From: Gautieria morchelliformis
Taxonomy: Eukaryota; Basidiomycota; Agaricomycetes; Gomphales; Gomphaceae
Reading direction: 5' to 3'
Assembly: GCA_015179125.1 (NCBI GenBank)
Contig: WHVA01000408.1
Span: 1-64,000, forward strand
Length of the DNA: 64,000 nucleotides
Numbering within the stretch: the first letter of the stretch is position 1; each line of letters opens with the position of its first letter. The translations under genes and the position numbers were made by a program. This document shows, in pieces, positions 47,330-58,600 of the stretch. Below the pieces are notes generated by a model. That model ran no database searches. It was not told the origin of the DNA and saw only the letters and a program-made list of their open reading frames with translations.

Positions 47330-47910
47330 AGACTGCTGAAAAAAAATGTTTTAATATCAATATTTTTCAGGTTTTTTTCGCAAATAGACATCAATAAGTT
47401 TCCTCTAAAATTAATGACAATAGATTCTGCTTTTAAATGTGGTTTGTTTTATTGTTTTATTTACTGTAAAGCTGCTTACCAGCCACTCCTCTCTGGCTAT
47501 ACTGGTGGCTGGCTTACTATGGCTTTGGCTGGGCTCTGGGTTTCTCTGTCAGTCTCTGGGTTCTCTGGCTTTGGCTGGGCATCAACAACAGCTTCTGCTT
47601 CAATGTACTGTACTTTTTTGACCACAAATAGATATCAATAAATTATCCTGACTTTGTGAAGATTGACAACAGCTCCAGGTTAAATGTACAGTGCATTTTT
47701 TTGACATTTTTCGAAAAATAGATATCCTAACTTTGCTAAAATTAATAACAGCTTCAGCTTACATGTACTGGACATTTTCTTGGCATTTTTTCGCAAAATA
47801 GATAATCCTGACTTTGCTAAAAATTAATGACAGCAGCTGCTTAAATATGGTTTCCTTGACTATTTTATTTATGTCTGTATATTTCACAAAATAGATAGTG
47901 ATACATGTCC
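47330..47910. repeat. AT-rich ~85-bp repeats, Helitron copy 1
   Basis: The phrase TTTTTTGACATTTTTTCGCA followed by AAATAGATATCAATAAATTATCCTGACTTTGCTAAAATTAA in variable form recurs about five times. It also occurs about five times in copy 2 (49930-50345). Confidence 0.75.
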
Positions 47911-47989
47911 CTGAGTTTGCTAAGAGTTAATAAGTAGTAACAGCCTCTGCTTGCTTCACTTTGAGGCCCTTGGGGATATGCTACGCATG

Positions 47990-48296
47990 CTATACTTGAG
48001 GGTCATGCTACACACACTATGCATGGGGACACGCATGTTATGCGTGGGGACACACACGCTATGCTTGGGGACACGCCTGCTATGCATGGGGACATGCATG
48101 CCACATGTGGGGACACACTATCCTTGGGGACAGACAGGCTATGCATGGGGACACACATGCTATGCGTGGAGACACACATGTCATGCATGGGGACAAGCAT
48201 GCTATCCATGGGGACACACACGCTATGCTTGGGGACACGCATGTTATGCGTGGAGACACGCATGTTATGCATGGGGACAAGCATGCTATGCATGGA
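47990..48296. repeat. 21-bp minisatellite in Helitron copy 1
   Basis: About 13 units of the type GGGGACACGCATGTTATGCGT. Absent from copy 2. Open frames with periodic Cys/Met in this interval are by-products of the repeat. Confidence 0.85.
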
Positions 48297-48464
48297 TGCT
48301 TCAGGTTAAATGTACTGTACATTTTTTGACATTTTTTCAAAAGGTAGATATCAATAAATTATCCTGACTTTGCTAAAATTAATAAGAACAGCTGCTTAAA
48401 TGTGGTTTCTTTTCCTATTTTATATATGTCACAAAATAGATACTGATACATGTCCCTGATATGT

Positions 48465-49085
48465 GTGAGGACACGCTACCTGTGGGGACACATTACCTGT
48501 GAGGACACGCTACGTTTGGGGACACACTACCTGTGAGGACATGTTACGTGTGGGGACACGCTACCCACGCTACCTGTGAGGACACGCTACCTGTGAGGAC
48601 ACGCTACCTGTGAGGACACGTTATGTGTGAGGACACGCTACCTGTGAGGACACGCTACCTGTGGGGACACATTACCTGTGAGGACATGCTACGTTTGGGG
48701 ACACGCTACCTGTGAGGACACGCTACCTGTGAGGACACGCTACCTGTGGGGACACATTACCTGTGAGGACATGCTACGTTTGGGGACACGCTACCTGTGA
48801 GGACATGCTACCTGTGAGGACACGTTACATGTGGGGACACGTTACGTTTGGGGACACACTACCTGTGAGGACACATTACGTGTGGGGACATGCTACCTGT
48901 GAGGACACGCTACCTGTGAGGACACGCTACCTGTGAGGACACGCTACCTGTGAGGACACGCTACCTGTGAGGACACGCTACCTGTGGGGACACACTACGT
49001 TTGGGGACACGTTATGTGTGGGGACATGCTACCTGTGAGGACACGCTACCTGTGAGGACACGTTACGTGTGAGGACATGCTATCC
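48465..49085. repeat. 17-bp minisatellite in Helitron copy 1
   Basis: More than 30 units of GAGGACACGCTACCTGT and variants (ACGTTACGT, GGGGACACATTACCTGT), with some longer-period order. The matching array in copy 2 (50448-50682) has only about a third as many. Confidence 0.9.
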
Positions 49086-49215
49086 AACTGCACTTTGGGT
49101 CTTCCCCCATTTCTGATTTTGGTATTGTTTCTGGTTCTGTGAGAGTGTCACTGGAGGATCAGCTGGCATATCGATATAACCACATTGTCAACATTCAGGA
49201 TCCCCAAGATCACTA

Positions 49216-49416
49216 TTGGATCTATTTCACAATGCACAAGCTTTGAAACCTGTTGATTATGACAATAGGCGCAATCTTATAATCTCTGATGATTCAGTCA
49301 AGACTATTACCACTTTCATGTCTAGAGTCACTGGGAGGCCCATCCCAGAGGTCGAGAGAGAGCTCTGCATGTTCGGCTGTTCCATGGGTGCATACATGAT
49401 TCATGATACTATATGA
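49216..49416 (+). pseudogene. Conserved short frame in Helitron copy 1 (captured exon?)
   Basis: Reads LFHNAQALKPVDYDNRR then NLIISDDSVKTITTFMSRV and PEVERELCMFGCSMGAYMIH before a stop. Copy 2 has the same frame at 50818-51018 with a few substitutions and no stop. It is protein-like in composition but not recognised. Helitrons often capture host exons, which is the likeliest origin. Confidence 0.4.
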
Positions 49417-50447
49417 TCAGGGATATATTTTGCATGATCCTATTTACCCCAATGCACTTGACCTTACTGATTCACTTGGCCTTACTGATGCATTTGACCT
49501 TACCGAGGCGTTTGACCTACACCCCCGCGCGAAGCGCGGGTACCCACCTAGTCTAAGAGTTAAACAAGGGGGGTGGGTGGTTGTGGGCCCGCTGACCAAT
49601 GCTTGGTCATTAGTTTGTCAGCGGAGCGCGCGAGCAGCGCAGCCGCGAGCCCCCCGGTCTGTTTAGGTCAGCGGCGAGCGGCGCAGCCGCGAGTTACAAA
49701 CGCTGCGCAGCAGCGTTCCAGGTCACGTGACCGGTTCGCGACCATACGCGAGGGTGGTCCGTGCATGACCCTTCGCTTGGTATAAAGAGAGCGATGCCGC
49801 AGAACCGCACTCCCCACTGGTGTCCTCCTGTGTTCTGGCTGTGGTGGGCTTACTACTGCTTTGGCTGGTGTCTTTCTGTGTGTCTTTCTGTGTGTCTCTG
49901 GGTGTCTCTGGGCTTCTTTGGCTGTGAATTGACACCAGCTTCTGCTTCAATGTCCTGTATATTTTTTGATATTTTTTCGCAAATTGCTATCAATACACCT
50001 AACTTGCTAACCTTAATAATAGCCAACTTAAATATCCTGTACATTTTTTTGATATTTTTTCGCAAATAGCTATCAATAAACCTAACTTGCTAACCTTAAC
50101 AATAGCCAACTTACATATCCTGTACATTTTTTGATATTTTTTCGCAAATAGACATCAATAAATCAAACTTGCTAACCTCAATAACAGCCACCTTAACTAT
50201 CCTGTAATTTTTTTGACATTTTTTCGCAAATGGATATCAATAACTTATACTGACTTTGCTCAAGTTGATAACAACTTCTGTTTTAATGTAGTGTGTTTTT
50301 GTTATCTTTTTTTGAAAAATAAATATAGATATCAATGAATTATCCTGACTTTGCTAAAATTAATAAGAACAGCTGCTTAAATGTGGTTTCTTTTCCTATT
50401 TTATATATGTCACAAAATAGATACTGATACATGTCCCTGATATGTGT

Positions 50448-50682
50448 GAGGACACACTACCTGTGGGGACACGCTACCTGTGAGGACACATTACGTGTGG
50501 GGACACGCTACCTGTGAGGACACGTTACGTGTGGGGACATGCTGCCTGTGAGGACACGCTACCTGTGAGGACATGCTACCTACCAGCGAGGACACATTAC
50601 ATGTGGGGACATGCTACCTGTGGGGACACATTATGTGTGGGGACACGCTACCTGTGAGGGCACATTATGTGTGAGGACATGC
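50448..50682. repeat. 17-bp minisatellite in Helitron copy 2
   Basis: Roughly 12 units of the GAGGACACGCTACCTGT family, including CAGCGAGGACACATTAC variants. Confidence 0.85.
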
Positions 50683-50817
50683 TATCCAACTGCACTTTGG
50701 GTCTTCCCCCATTTCTGATTTTGGTATTGTTTCTGGTTCTGTGAGAGTGTCACCGGAGGATCAGCTGGCATATTGATATAACCACATTGTCAAAATTCAG
50801 GATCCCCAAGGTCACTA

Positions 50818-51018
50818 TTGGGTCTATTTCACAATGCACGAGCTTTGAAACCTGTGGATTATGACAATAGGTGCAATCTTATAATCTCTGATGATTCAGT
50901 CAAGACCATTACCACTTTCATGTCTAGAGTCGCTGGGAGGGCCATCCCAGAGGTTGAGAGAGAGCTCTGCATGTTCGGCTGTTCCATGGGTGCATACATG
51001 ATTCATGATACTATATGA
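50818..51018 (+). pseudogene. Conserved short frame in Helitron copy 2
   Basis: Counterpart of 49216-49416 (LFHNARALKPVDYDNRC then NLIISDDSVKTITTFMSRV). The differences are mainly substitutions that leave the frame open. Confidence 0.4.
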
Positions 51019-52310
51019 ACAGGGATATATTTTGCATGATCCTATTTACCCCAATGCACTTGACCTTACTGATTCACTTGCCCTTACTGAGGTGTTTGAC
51101 CTACACCCCCGCGCGAAGCGCGGGTACCCACCTAGTTTTGTATATAAAGGCAGACGATCTCAAGTAGATCGTAGAACAACAGATTATTATTTACTCCTTC
51201 GTCCCACATATCGTTCTTTGGGGATGTGCGTGTTTCAATCAGCAACCACCCAGCCATGGCTCTGGACAAGTGCAGAGCACGAAAGGATCAAGCTGTTGTG
51301 GAGATGAGTTTGATGAGAAACAGAGATAACATACCAAGTGGCTCGAATGAATAGTTGGGGCACTATTAGAATGGGGCATTGTCCAGTTGTCGAGGAGAGG
51401 ATCTCGGTAACATCCCATACCCATGCACGAACTAACTGGATCCCAGATATCGCAGCAATAAGATATTCAGTAGGGTCCTCAGGCACTCACAACTGTCCCA
51501 GCCCTTCCCATAGCACCTGTCCTGCTAGTGTTGTCTATATGTCCCACAGCGCCGCTTCACTTCCTACGATCTACAATGGGCAGGAGGGAGATCGGGGGAA
51601 ATAACTTTGTTTGATGTATATACAGTTGCCGTCCAAATCAAGGCAAAGATGTGCCATATAAGTGCCACAAAGCCCGGGCTTCCGCAATTTAGAAGCCCGG
51701 CCCATTTGGTGGGCTCAAACCAGGCTCGGCTCGGGCTTGAGCCCAAGCCCAGAGCACGATTCATCCGCGCTGAAAAGAGAGGTTGTATCAGGTCAAATCC
51801 TATTCATGCGTGAGGGTATGACATTGAAGGATCCCAGCTGCCACGAACCCGTATAATACTGACCGGGAGGATCTAGGACGACAGCTTACGGGCCGTGAAA
51901 ATATGACTTGGCTGGGCGTACTGCAGTACATGCTAGCTTTGCATTATCGAATCACGAGCAAGCGCGACGTGTTGAGCTAACCGTGTACCACGAATGAAGA
52001 CGATCAAAAGTCGGACGTAGTGAAATAAATGGGGCCATAACCACAGTCGATGGACTGTACGCAAGGTTCTCAGTTCTGAACACGTCTGAGAACAACCGCA
52101 AGAGAGTAAAAAATGCAAATCATTCAGTTTGTCAGTAAACCCTGTATCAATCCACCAGACAATGTGCTCCTATATGACATTCGTTGACGCCATCCCTTCA
52201 GTAATGCGCTCATTCTCCGGTTGGACGAATATGTTTCCGGGGTGAGTGATCAGTAGCGTTCATACTAAATAAGAGATTAAGTAATGCATGCTCGACGTTC
52301 CAGAAGCCAC

Positions 52311-53284
52311 CTACGCACCTGTTCCGCCGTCACGCCGGAGTTGTGCTTGTAAAGCCCTGAATGCCTGTATGGAATTCGCCGCCTCCGCCTTAGCCTTTGC
52401 TGCCTCCGCCTTAGCCTTTGCTGCCTCCGCCTTAGCCTTTGCTGCCTCCGCCTTAGCATTTGCTGCCTCCGCGATTAGGGCCGCACGTTCTTGTTCCCCC
52501 TGCTGCAACCCCTGCTCTCGTGCATCCCGTACTCGCTCTCTGGCTTGCTCTTCTTGAGGGCCAACGGGATCCGGTTTGACGGACTTTTCGCGTCCGTAAT
52601 TTCGTTCTATGTCATTACAATCCGTCGTCCACTGGGGCGTCATCAGGTTGATGAACATGTACTGCCCCGCCCCTCTAGGGGGATTATAGCTGTTGCCCGG
52701 GTGGTGGGGAACGAATAGCCTCCTGGCGACCTCAACAATCACTCCGACAAACCAATAGCACATCGTGTTGTTGAGTTCATATTCGTCCCTGTACTGAGAA
52801 ACGAGGCGGACAGCCCTAAAAAATTCAAGGAGGGGGACCTCGGGAAATCGATACGTCGCGAGGAGCCTGTCGCCGACGGTATAGCTATTGATCCCGTCCT
52901 GGCTGAGACAGGTTATTAAATCGTATGCACAGACCTCCTTCCCAAGGACCGAGGGAGAGGAGGTAGACGAGATTTGAAGCTGGTTTGCCGACCTGGATGG
53001 TCCTCGTTCAATTTTCGCGAACATTGCCTGAGAACCCCCCTCCTCTGGAGTCGTGCGACAAGGTATTCGTGTTCTGACGTCAATATGCGTTGTTTATACC
53101 ACCTAATTTCTGTGACAACGAATACGAGTCTCTCGGTGATGTCAACGTCGCAAACCATATCGTAGAACCTTGAAGGAATGAGTTGGAGGCCCGGGTAGAA
53201 GGTGAGTGGTACAGCTGGCCCCGGATTTTCTGCCATTATGGACAGGAAAAGGTTGTGAATGAAGTTCCACAACGAGTCGAACAT
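52311..53284 (-). pseudogene. Array gene family copy 2 (frame-shifted)
   Basis: Starts MFDSLWNFIHNLFLSIMAEN at 53284. The N-terminal part runs through EHEYLVARLQRR in one frame and the remainder (FAKIERGPSRSANQ onward, 237 codons) in another. The change falls at a C6 tract (about 53035-53040), where open copies have C7. Its tail has four 21-bp repeats encoding AKAEAAK in place of the GLQQ repeats of copy 1. Blocks otherwise match (YDLITCLSQDGINSY, LEFFRAVRLVSQYRDEY, TMCYWFVGVIVEVARRLF). Confidence 0.6.
52382..52465. repeat. 21-bp coding minisatellite (GCCTCCGCCTTAGCCTTTGCT)
   Basis: Four head-to-tail copies in gene copy 2, encoding an Ala/Lys/Glu heptad (minus strand) that suits a coiled coil. 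Confidence 0.88.
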
Positions 53285-55690
53285 TTTGAAGCAAGCGGAC
53301 TGTGTTGGCAGTCTTGTACCGCACGAAAACCTGTAGCCAGACCCATGCTTCCAACACGTTGCAGATCCGAAGGATTATGTGATCACACTTGCCGCCGCGG
53401 CGGTCCACCACACAGCCGGGGATCAAGAAAGGTGATTGTTTCAAGCTACTTGCTGGATTCGGGATTTGGCGATCTGAGCTCGCCGAGGAGGTGGGCGCAG
53501 GATCCATATTCGTCTGTTGACTCGGACGCTTGCCGTACAAGGTTTCTATGTCGGTTTTACGGTAATCCAGTGCCGAGGCCCATTGGAACACACTGATGTT
53601 CGATTTATTCAGGACAGGAGTTATCCATGATGTCGTGGGTCTACCAGTCTTCCATTCCAGAGTTTGTATTAGATGCAGCGTGTCCGATCAAGCTAAGCAC
53701 GGTCATATCTAGGCATATGCTGATTTTGTCACCCATCCCATTCCGTGCAATATGGTAGTCGCATCTTATGCTTTCCTATTCAGGTAACAGAACGAGGCTG
53801 GCTTCATCGCAGCACTCGTCGCAGATGCGACGGCCGTGCCAAGCCGCATTGGATCCACGCACCCACGCCATCGATCTTTGATGGTCGATTCATTTCAGGA
53901 CAGAAGTTATAGTTAATGCTTGTCGCGGCAATAGGTATGCCTACCGGTATTGAATTACAAATTTTCCCAAGGCGTATTAGATCCAGCACGTGTCCTGTCA
54001 CGTCGATCAAGGTAAGCACGGTCATTTCTAGGCATATGCTGCCTTTGTCTTCTATCCCATTCCGTGCAATATAGTAGTCGCATTAAATCCTTTCCTACTT
54101 AGGTAAAACAACGAGCCTGGCTTCAACACAGCACTCGTACCAGATGCGACGGCAGTGCCGAGCCGCATTGGATCCACGCACCCACACCATCGATCTTTGA
54201 CGTTCGACTTATTTCATGACAGAAGTTATACTTCATGCTTTTCGCGGCAATAGGTATCTCTACCGGTCTTCTATTACAAAGTTTGCGAATGCGTATTAGA
54301 TGTGTGCGGCCTGTCGCGTCGATCAAGCTAAGCACGGACCATTCTAGCCATTATCGTTTTGCTGATTTTGTCCCCAGATGGAGCAGCCATTCCGCGCCTA
54401 TAGTTGTCGTGTGGCATCCTTTCATATTCAGGTAACACAACGAGGCTGGCTTCATCACGGGACTCGTCGCATCTTTCTTGCTTTCTGACGCATCACCCGG
54501 AACCTGGCACGCGCGTTACCAAATCAAGCCATGTTCAAATCCAAAATACAAGTCATGTCAGGAATGGTCCACGTTCTATCCCTCAACGTCGCATTCATCA
54601 CTGCTGATAGGGTTCTCATCTTATCTTGGGCACGTGCCGACGGTAGGCACTAAATACATTCTTTGCGTACACTTTGAAAACGAGCACCAGACAGGCGTGT
54701 CCGCAAGACCGCCGCAAAATGCTTAGTCCGCGTGAAAGACCTGATACTTGCGTGCCATGGAGCATGCCATGACTCACCATCTTCACAATCCGCAGTAGGA
54801 GGCGTAAGATTCACTCGGCTTCATACTCCAGGGGGTTCTGCATGGGCCTGAGGTATAATTGTACAGGCTTAGTGTAATCAGTGACCCTGGGCCGGCCGGG
54901 TACCTTCACAAGAGTGATGCGAGCTATGGATATTTGTATTTACCTTGCCGTGGCGCGGTATGTGCGGGAGGGTGTATGGATGGGCATGGGTTGTTCTAGA
55001 ATATAGGGCAGCAGCAAGAAGTCATTACTGCGAGGCAAACGTGAATGTGATTTCAGCCTCAACTTTTGATGCCTGATGCGTTGGGTACACCCAACAACCA
55101 CCAAGGTCGCGCATCCGATTGCTAGACGGAGTAACATGTGAACTTACAATTATGCGCACACCACTAAACTGCACCTTACGTATGCTTCAACAAAAGGGCC
55201 TCTCTGTTATGGACGAGCATTCGTGTGAAACGCTCGTAGCTTCAAGTTGAACCTCTCACACAACAAAAACAAAGGGAAAAGACAACCCCAGCAAACCGCG
55301 GAAACGGGCAAGGAAGCCTGAGCCTCCTTAGCCCTTCATGAAGCGATGATGAGTGGAGAATCCGAGTCGTAGGAAGCCACCACTGCATGGGATAACTTGG
55401 AGGCAGATGGGGAATGAACATGCTCAGGATTTGTCCTTGTGCCACACCGATCGAAATCGCTTCCAAAAAAAAAAAAAAAGGAAAAATTTAGTGCTTCTCG
55501 CTCGAAAAGAACTGCGTCAAAAACAACAGCCCAGGAGTGCAAGGTCTCGGAGCGGCGCTATCAGATACGGAATACGAACATCCATCCCGATTCATGATTC
55601 ATCCGCGCTGAAAAGACAGGGTGTATCAGGTCAAATCCTATTCATGCGTGAGGGTATGACATTGAAGGGTCCCAGCTGCCACGAACCCGT

Positions 55691-58600
55691 ATAATGTTCA
55701 CCGCGAAGATCTAGGACGTACCGTTTACGGGCCGTTAAAATACGACTTGGCTGGGCGTACTGCAGTATATGCCAGCTTTGCATTATTGAATCACGAGCAA
55801 GCCCGACGTGTGAGCTAGCCGTGTACCAAGAACGAAGACGATCGAAAGTCGGACGTGGTGAAAAAAACCACAGTCGACGCAAGGTTCTCAGTTCTGAACA
55901 CGTCTGAGTTCCATCTGATTCCCACATTTGGCCGTGACGCTTGATCACAACACGCCGCAAGAGAGTAAAAAATGCAAATCATTCAGGTTGTCAGTAAACC
56001 CTGTATCAATCCACTAGACAATGTGCCTCTATACGACATTCGTTGACGCCATACCAGGCATCCATTCAGTAATGCACGTCTCAAACGCTCATTCTCCGGG
56101 TGGCCGAATATGTTTCCGGGGTGAGTAATCGGTAACATTCATACTAAAGGAGAGATTAAGTAATGCATGCTCGACGTTCCAGAAACCACCTACGCACCAG
56201 TTGCTCCGCCACGCCGGATATGTGCTTGCAAAGACCTCACCTCCGCGATTAGGGCCGCTCGTTCTTGTTCCCCCTGCTGCAACCCCTGCTGCAACCCCTG
56301 CTCTCGTGCATCCCGTACTCGCTCTCTGGATTGCTCTTCTTGAGGGCCAACGGGATCCGGTTTGACGGACTGTTCGCGTCTGTACTTTCGTTCTATGTCA
56401 TTGCAATCCGTCGTCCACTGGGGCGTCATCAGGTTGATGAACATGTACTGCCCCGCCCCTCTAGGGGGATTATAGCTGTTGCCCGGGTGGTGGGGAACGA
56501 ATAGCCTCCTGGCGACCTCAACAATCACGCCAACAAACCAATAACACATCGTGTTGTTGAGTTCATATTCGTCCCTGTACTGAGAAACGAGGCGGACAAC
56601 CCTAAAAAATTCAAGGAGGGGGACCTCTGGAAATGGATACGTCTCGAGGAGCCTGTCGCCGACGGTATAGCTATTGATCCCGTCCTGGCTGAGACACGTT
56701 ATTAAATCATATGCACAGACCTCCTTCCCAAGGACCGAGGGAGAGGAGGTAGACGAGATTTGAAGCTGGTTTGCCGACCTGGATGGTCCTCGTTCAATTT
56801 TCGCGAACATTGCCCGAGAACCCCCCCTCCTCTGGAGTCGTGCGACAAGGTATTCGTGTTCTGACGTCAATATGCGTTGTTTATACCACCTAATTTCTGT
56901 GACAACGAATACGAGTCTCTCGGTGATGTCAACGTCGCAAACCATATCGTAGAACCTTGAAGGAATGAGTTGGAGGCCCGGGTAGAAGGTGAGTGGTACA
57001 GCTGGCCCCGGATTGTCTGCCATTATGGACAGGAAAAGGTTGTGAATGAAGTTCCACAACGAGTCGAACATTTTGAAGCAAGCGGACTGTGTTGGCAGTC
57101 TTGTACCGCACGAAAACCTGCACCAGACCCATGCTTCCAACACGTTGCAGATCCGAAGGATTATGTGATCACACTTGCCGCCGCGGCGGTCCACCACACA
57201 GCCGCGAATCAAGCAAGGTCCTACTTGCTGGATTCGGGATTTGGCGATCTGAGCTGGGCGAGGAGGTGGGCGCAGGATCCTATTCGTCTGTTGACTCGGA
57301 CGCTTGCCGTACAATGTTTGTATGTCGGTTTTACGGTAATCCAGTGCCGAGCCGCATTGGAACACAGGAGTTATCTATGATCTCGCGTGTCTACCGGTCT
57401 TCCATTCCAAAGTTTGTATTAGATTCAGCGTGTCCTGTCGCGTCGGTCAAGCTAAGCACGGTCATATCTAAGCGTGCTCTATAGTAGTCGCATTGAATCC
57501 TTTCCTATCCAGGTAAAGAACGAGGCTGGCTTCATTACAGCACTCGTCGCAGATGCGACGCCGGCAGTGCCGAGCCGCATTGGATCCACGCACCCACACC
57601 ATCGATCTTTGATGTTCGATTTATTTCAGGAAAGAAGTTATGGTTAATGCTGGTCGTGGCAATAGGTATTTCTACCGGTATTCAATTACAAATTTCGGAA
57701 GGCGTATTAAATCCAGCATGAGTCCTGTCACGTCGATCAAGGTAACCACGGACATTTCTAGGCATATCCTTTTGCTGATTTCGTCTTCTATCCCATTCCG
57801 TGCAATATAGTAGTCGCATGGTATCATTTCCTATTCAGGTTACAGAACATGGCTGGCTTCATCGCAGCCCGCGTCGCAAAATGGGACCCCAGTGCCAAGG
57901 CACATGAGAACCACGCACGCACCCCATCGATATAACTCTGATGTTTGGTTTGTTCAGGACCGGAGTTATACTTGATCCTTGTCGCGGATCTACCGGCATT
58001 CGATTACAAAGTTTGCGAAGGCGTGTTAGATGCGTGCGTCCTGTCGCGTCGATCAAGCTAAGCACGGTCCTTTCTAGCCATATCCTTTTGCTGATTTTGT
58101 CCCCCGATGGAGTAGCCATTCCGTACCTATAGTTGTCGCATGGCATCTTGTCCTATTCAGGTAACAGAACGAGGCTGGCTTCATCACGGGACTCGTGGCA
58201 TCTTTCTTGCTTTTCGTGTCGCTTTCTGTGATTTCTGGGCTGCGGCACAGCGCTGCGGAACCATTCTTGTTGTCTCGCTCTGAGCTGCCACGACGGTGAC
58301 TGAATTCATCAACATTCATGCCTCCTAGCTAGCTCAGCAATCAGAGTACATATGACTCCTTCAGCTAATCTTAGCAAAAGTACTCCGTCACATTAGTATC
58401 CAAGTTGGCACAGAGGAACATTTCCATGACTTGCTGAGCTGCCCTGTGGAGCAGCTATTAATGGTAATCTGCAAGGTGCTGGCAAGGTGTGATGCATGCT
58501 ATGCAGGAGATCAAGCACACGTCACCCGGAACCTGGCACGCGCATTCGCCAAATCAAGCCAGGCTCAAATACAAAATACAAATTATGTCAGGAATGGTCC

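Larger units (their letters stand above)
46779..49551 (+). mobile_element. Non-autonomous Helitron, copy 1 of a head-to-tail pair
   Basis: Begins TCTAAGAGTTAAACG directly after an A of the copia LTR and ends CTAG after the hairpin CCCGCGCGAAGCGCGGG (49524-49540), the signature of a rolling-circle Helitron (5' TC, hairpin, CTRR 3'). No target duplication is present. The interior has GC-rich repeated CGAGCGGCGCAGCCGCGAG, a TATA-like GGTATAAAGG (47049), AT-rich ~85-bp repeats, a 21-bp and a 17-bp minisatellite, and a short frame near the 3' end. No Rep/helicase gene, so movement would need help from an autonomous element. Confidence 0.85.
49552..51135 (+). mobile_element. Non-autonomous Helitron, copy 2 of the pair
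   Basis: Starts TCTAAGAGTTAAACAAGG immediately after CTAG of copy 1, with no base between, and ends with the same hairpin (51108-51124) and CTAG next to a T of the copia LTR. Shorter (1584 bp) because the 21-bp array is missing and the 17-bp and AT-rich arrays are smaller. It keeps the promoter-like start (TATAAAGAGAG at 49782), palindrome and 3' frame. A-T flanks across the pair rejoin the LTR exactly (CATCATA|TTTTGTATAT). Confidence 0.88.
24855..51208 (+). mobile_element. Ty1/copia retrotransposon 2, host of six later insertions
   Basis: Same family as copia 1 but on the plus strand. The 5' LTR is 24855-25077 (TGTTAGTAAT...TCCCACA). Primer site GGTTATGGGCCC follows. The 3' LTR is 46632-46778 plus 51136-51208. 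Flanks TATTG / TATCG fit a 5-bp duplication with one change. Own segments: 24855-25881, 32085-33272, 33776-34642, 35152-35598, 36879-36935, 45980-46778 and 51136-51208, together about 4.46 kb against 4.48 kb for copia 1. These carry gag, protease/integrase, reverse transcriptase and RNase H regions in the usual order. It is broken by the insertions and about two further changes. Confidence 0.9.
24227..51753 (-). mobile_element. hAT DNA transposon remnant, split by copia 2
   Basis: Its own sequence is only about 24227-24854 plus 51214-51753 (~1.2 kb). Termini are rich in GGGCTTGGGCTCGG and its complement as imperfect inverted repeats. Flanks CCACGATT (24219-24226) and GCACGATT (51754-51761) fit an 8-bp hAT duplication with one change, and U2/U3 show uninterrupted versions. 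On the minus strand about 24670-24440 reads SSAGIIISLTRR, LKCDIIEALQCLKYMWRHEV and FHEPEPC, the pattern of the hAT C-terminal dimerisation domain. The rest of the transposase is missing, so it is an inactive deletion derivative. Confidence 0.65.
51762..55690. repeat. End of array unit U1 and full unit U2
   Basis: 51762-51850 completes U1 (CATCCGCGCTGAAAAGAGAG, CACGAACCCGTATAAT). U2 runs from the mark GGGAGGATCTAGGACG at about 51858 to 55690 (about 3.84 kb) in direct orientation to U1 and U3. It carries gene copy 2, ~310-bp sub-repeats (53.66-54.47 kb) and the conserved tail. Confidence 0.82.

Noticed and set aside
48003-48340. Antisense reading frames as a cysteine-rich effector
   Set aside because: No signal peptide, no codon structure independent of the repeat, and loss in the second copy.
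47951-48367. Cys/Met-periodic open frames on both strands
   Set aside because: Direct by-products of the 21-bp minisatellite, absent in the twin Helitron.
48465-49085. CRISPR-like short direct repeats
   Set aside because: Units are 17 bp and contiguous with no spacers, in a eukaryotic transposon. It is a minisatellite.
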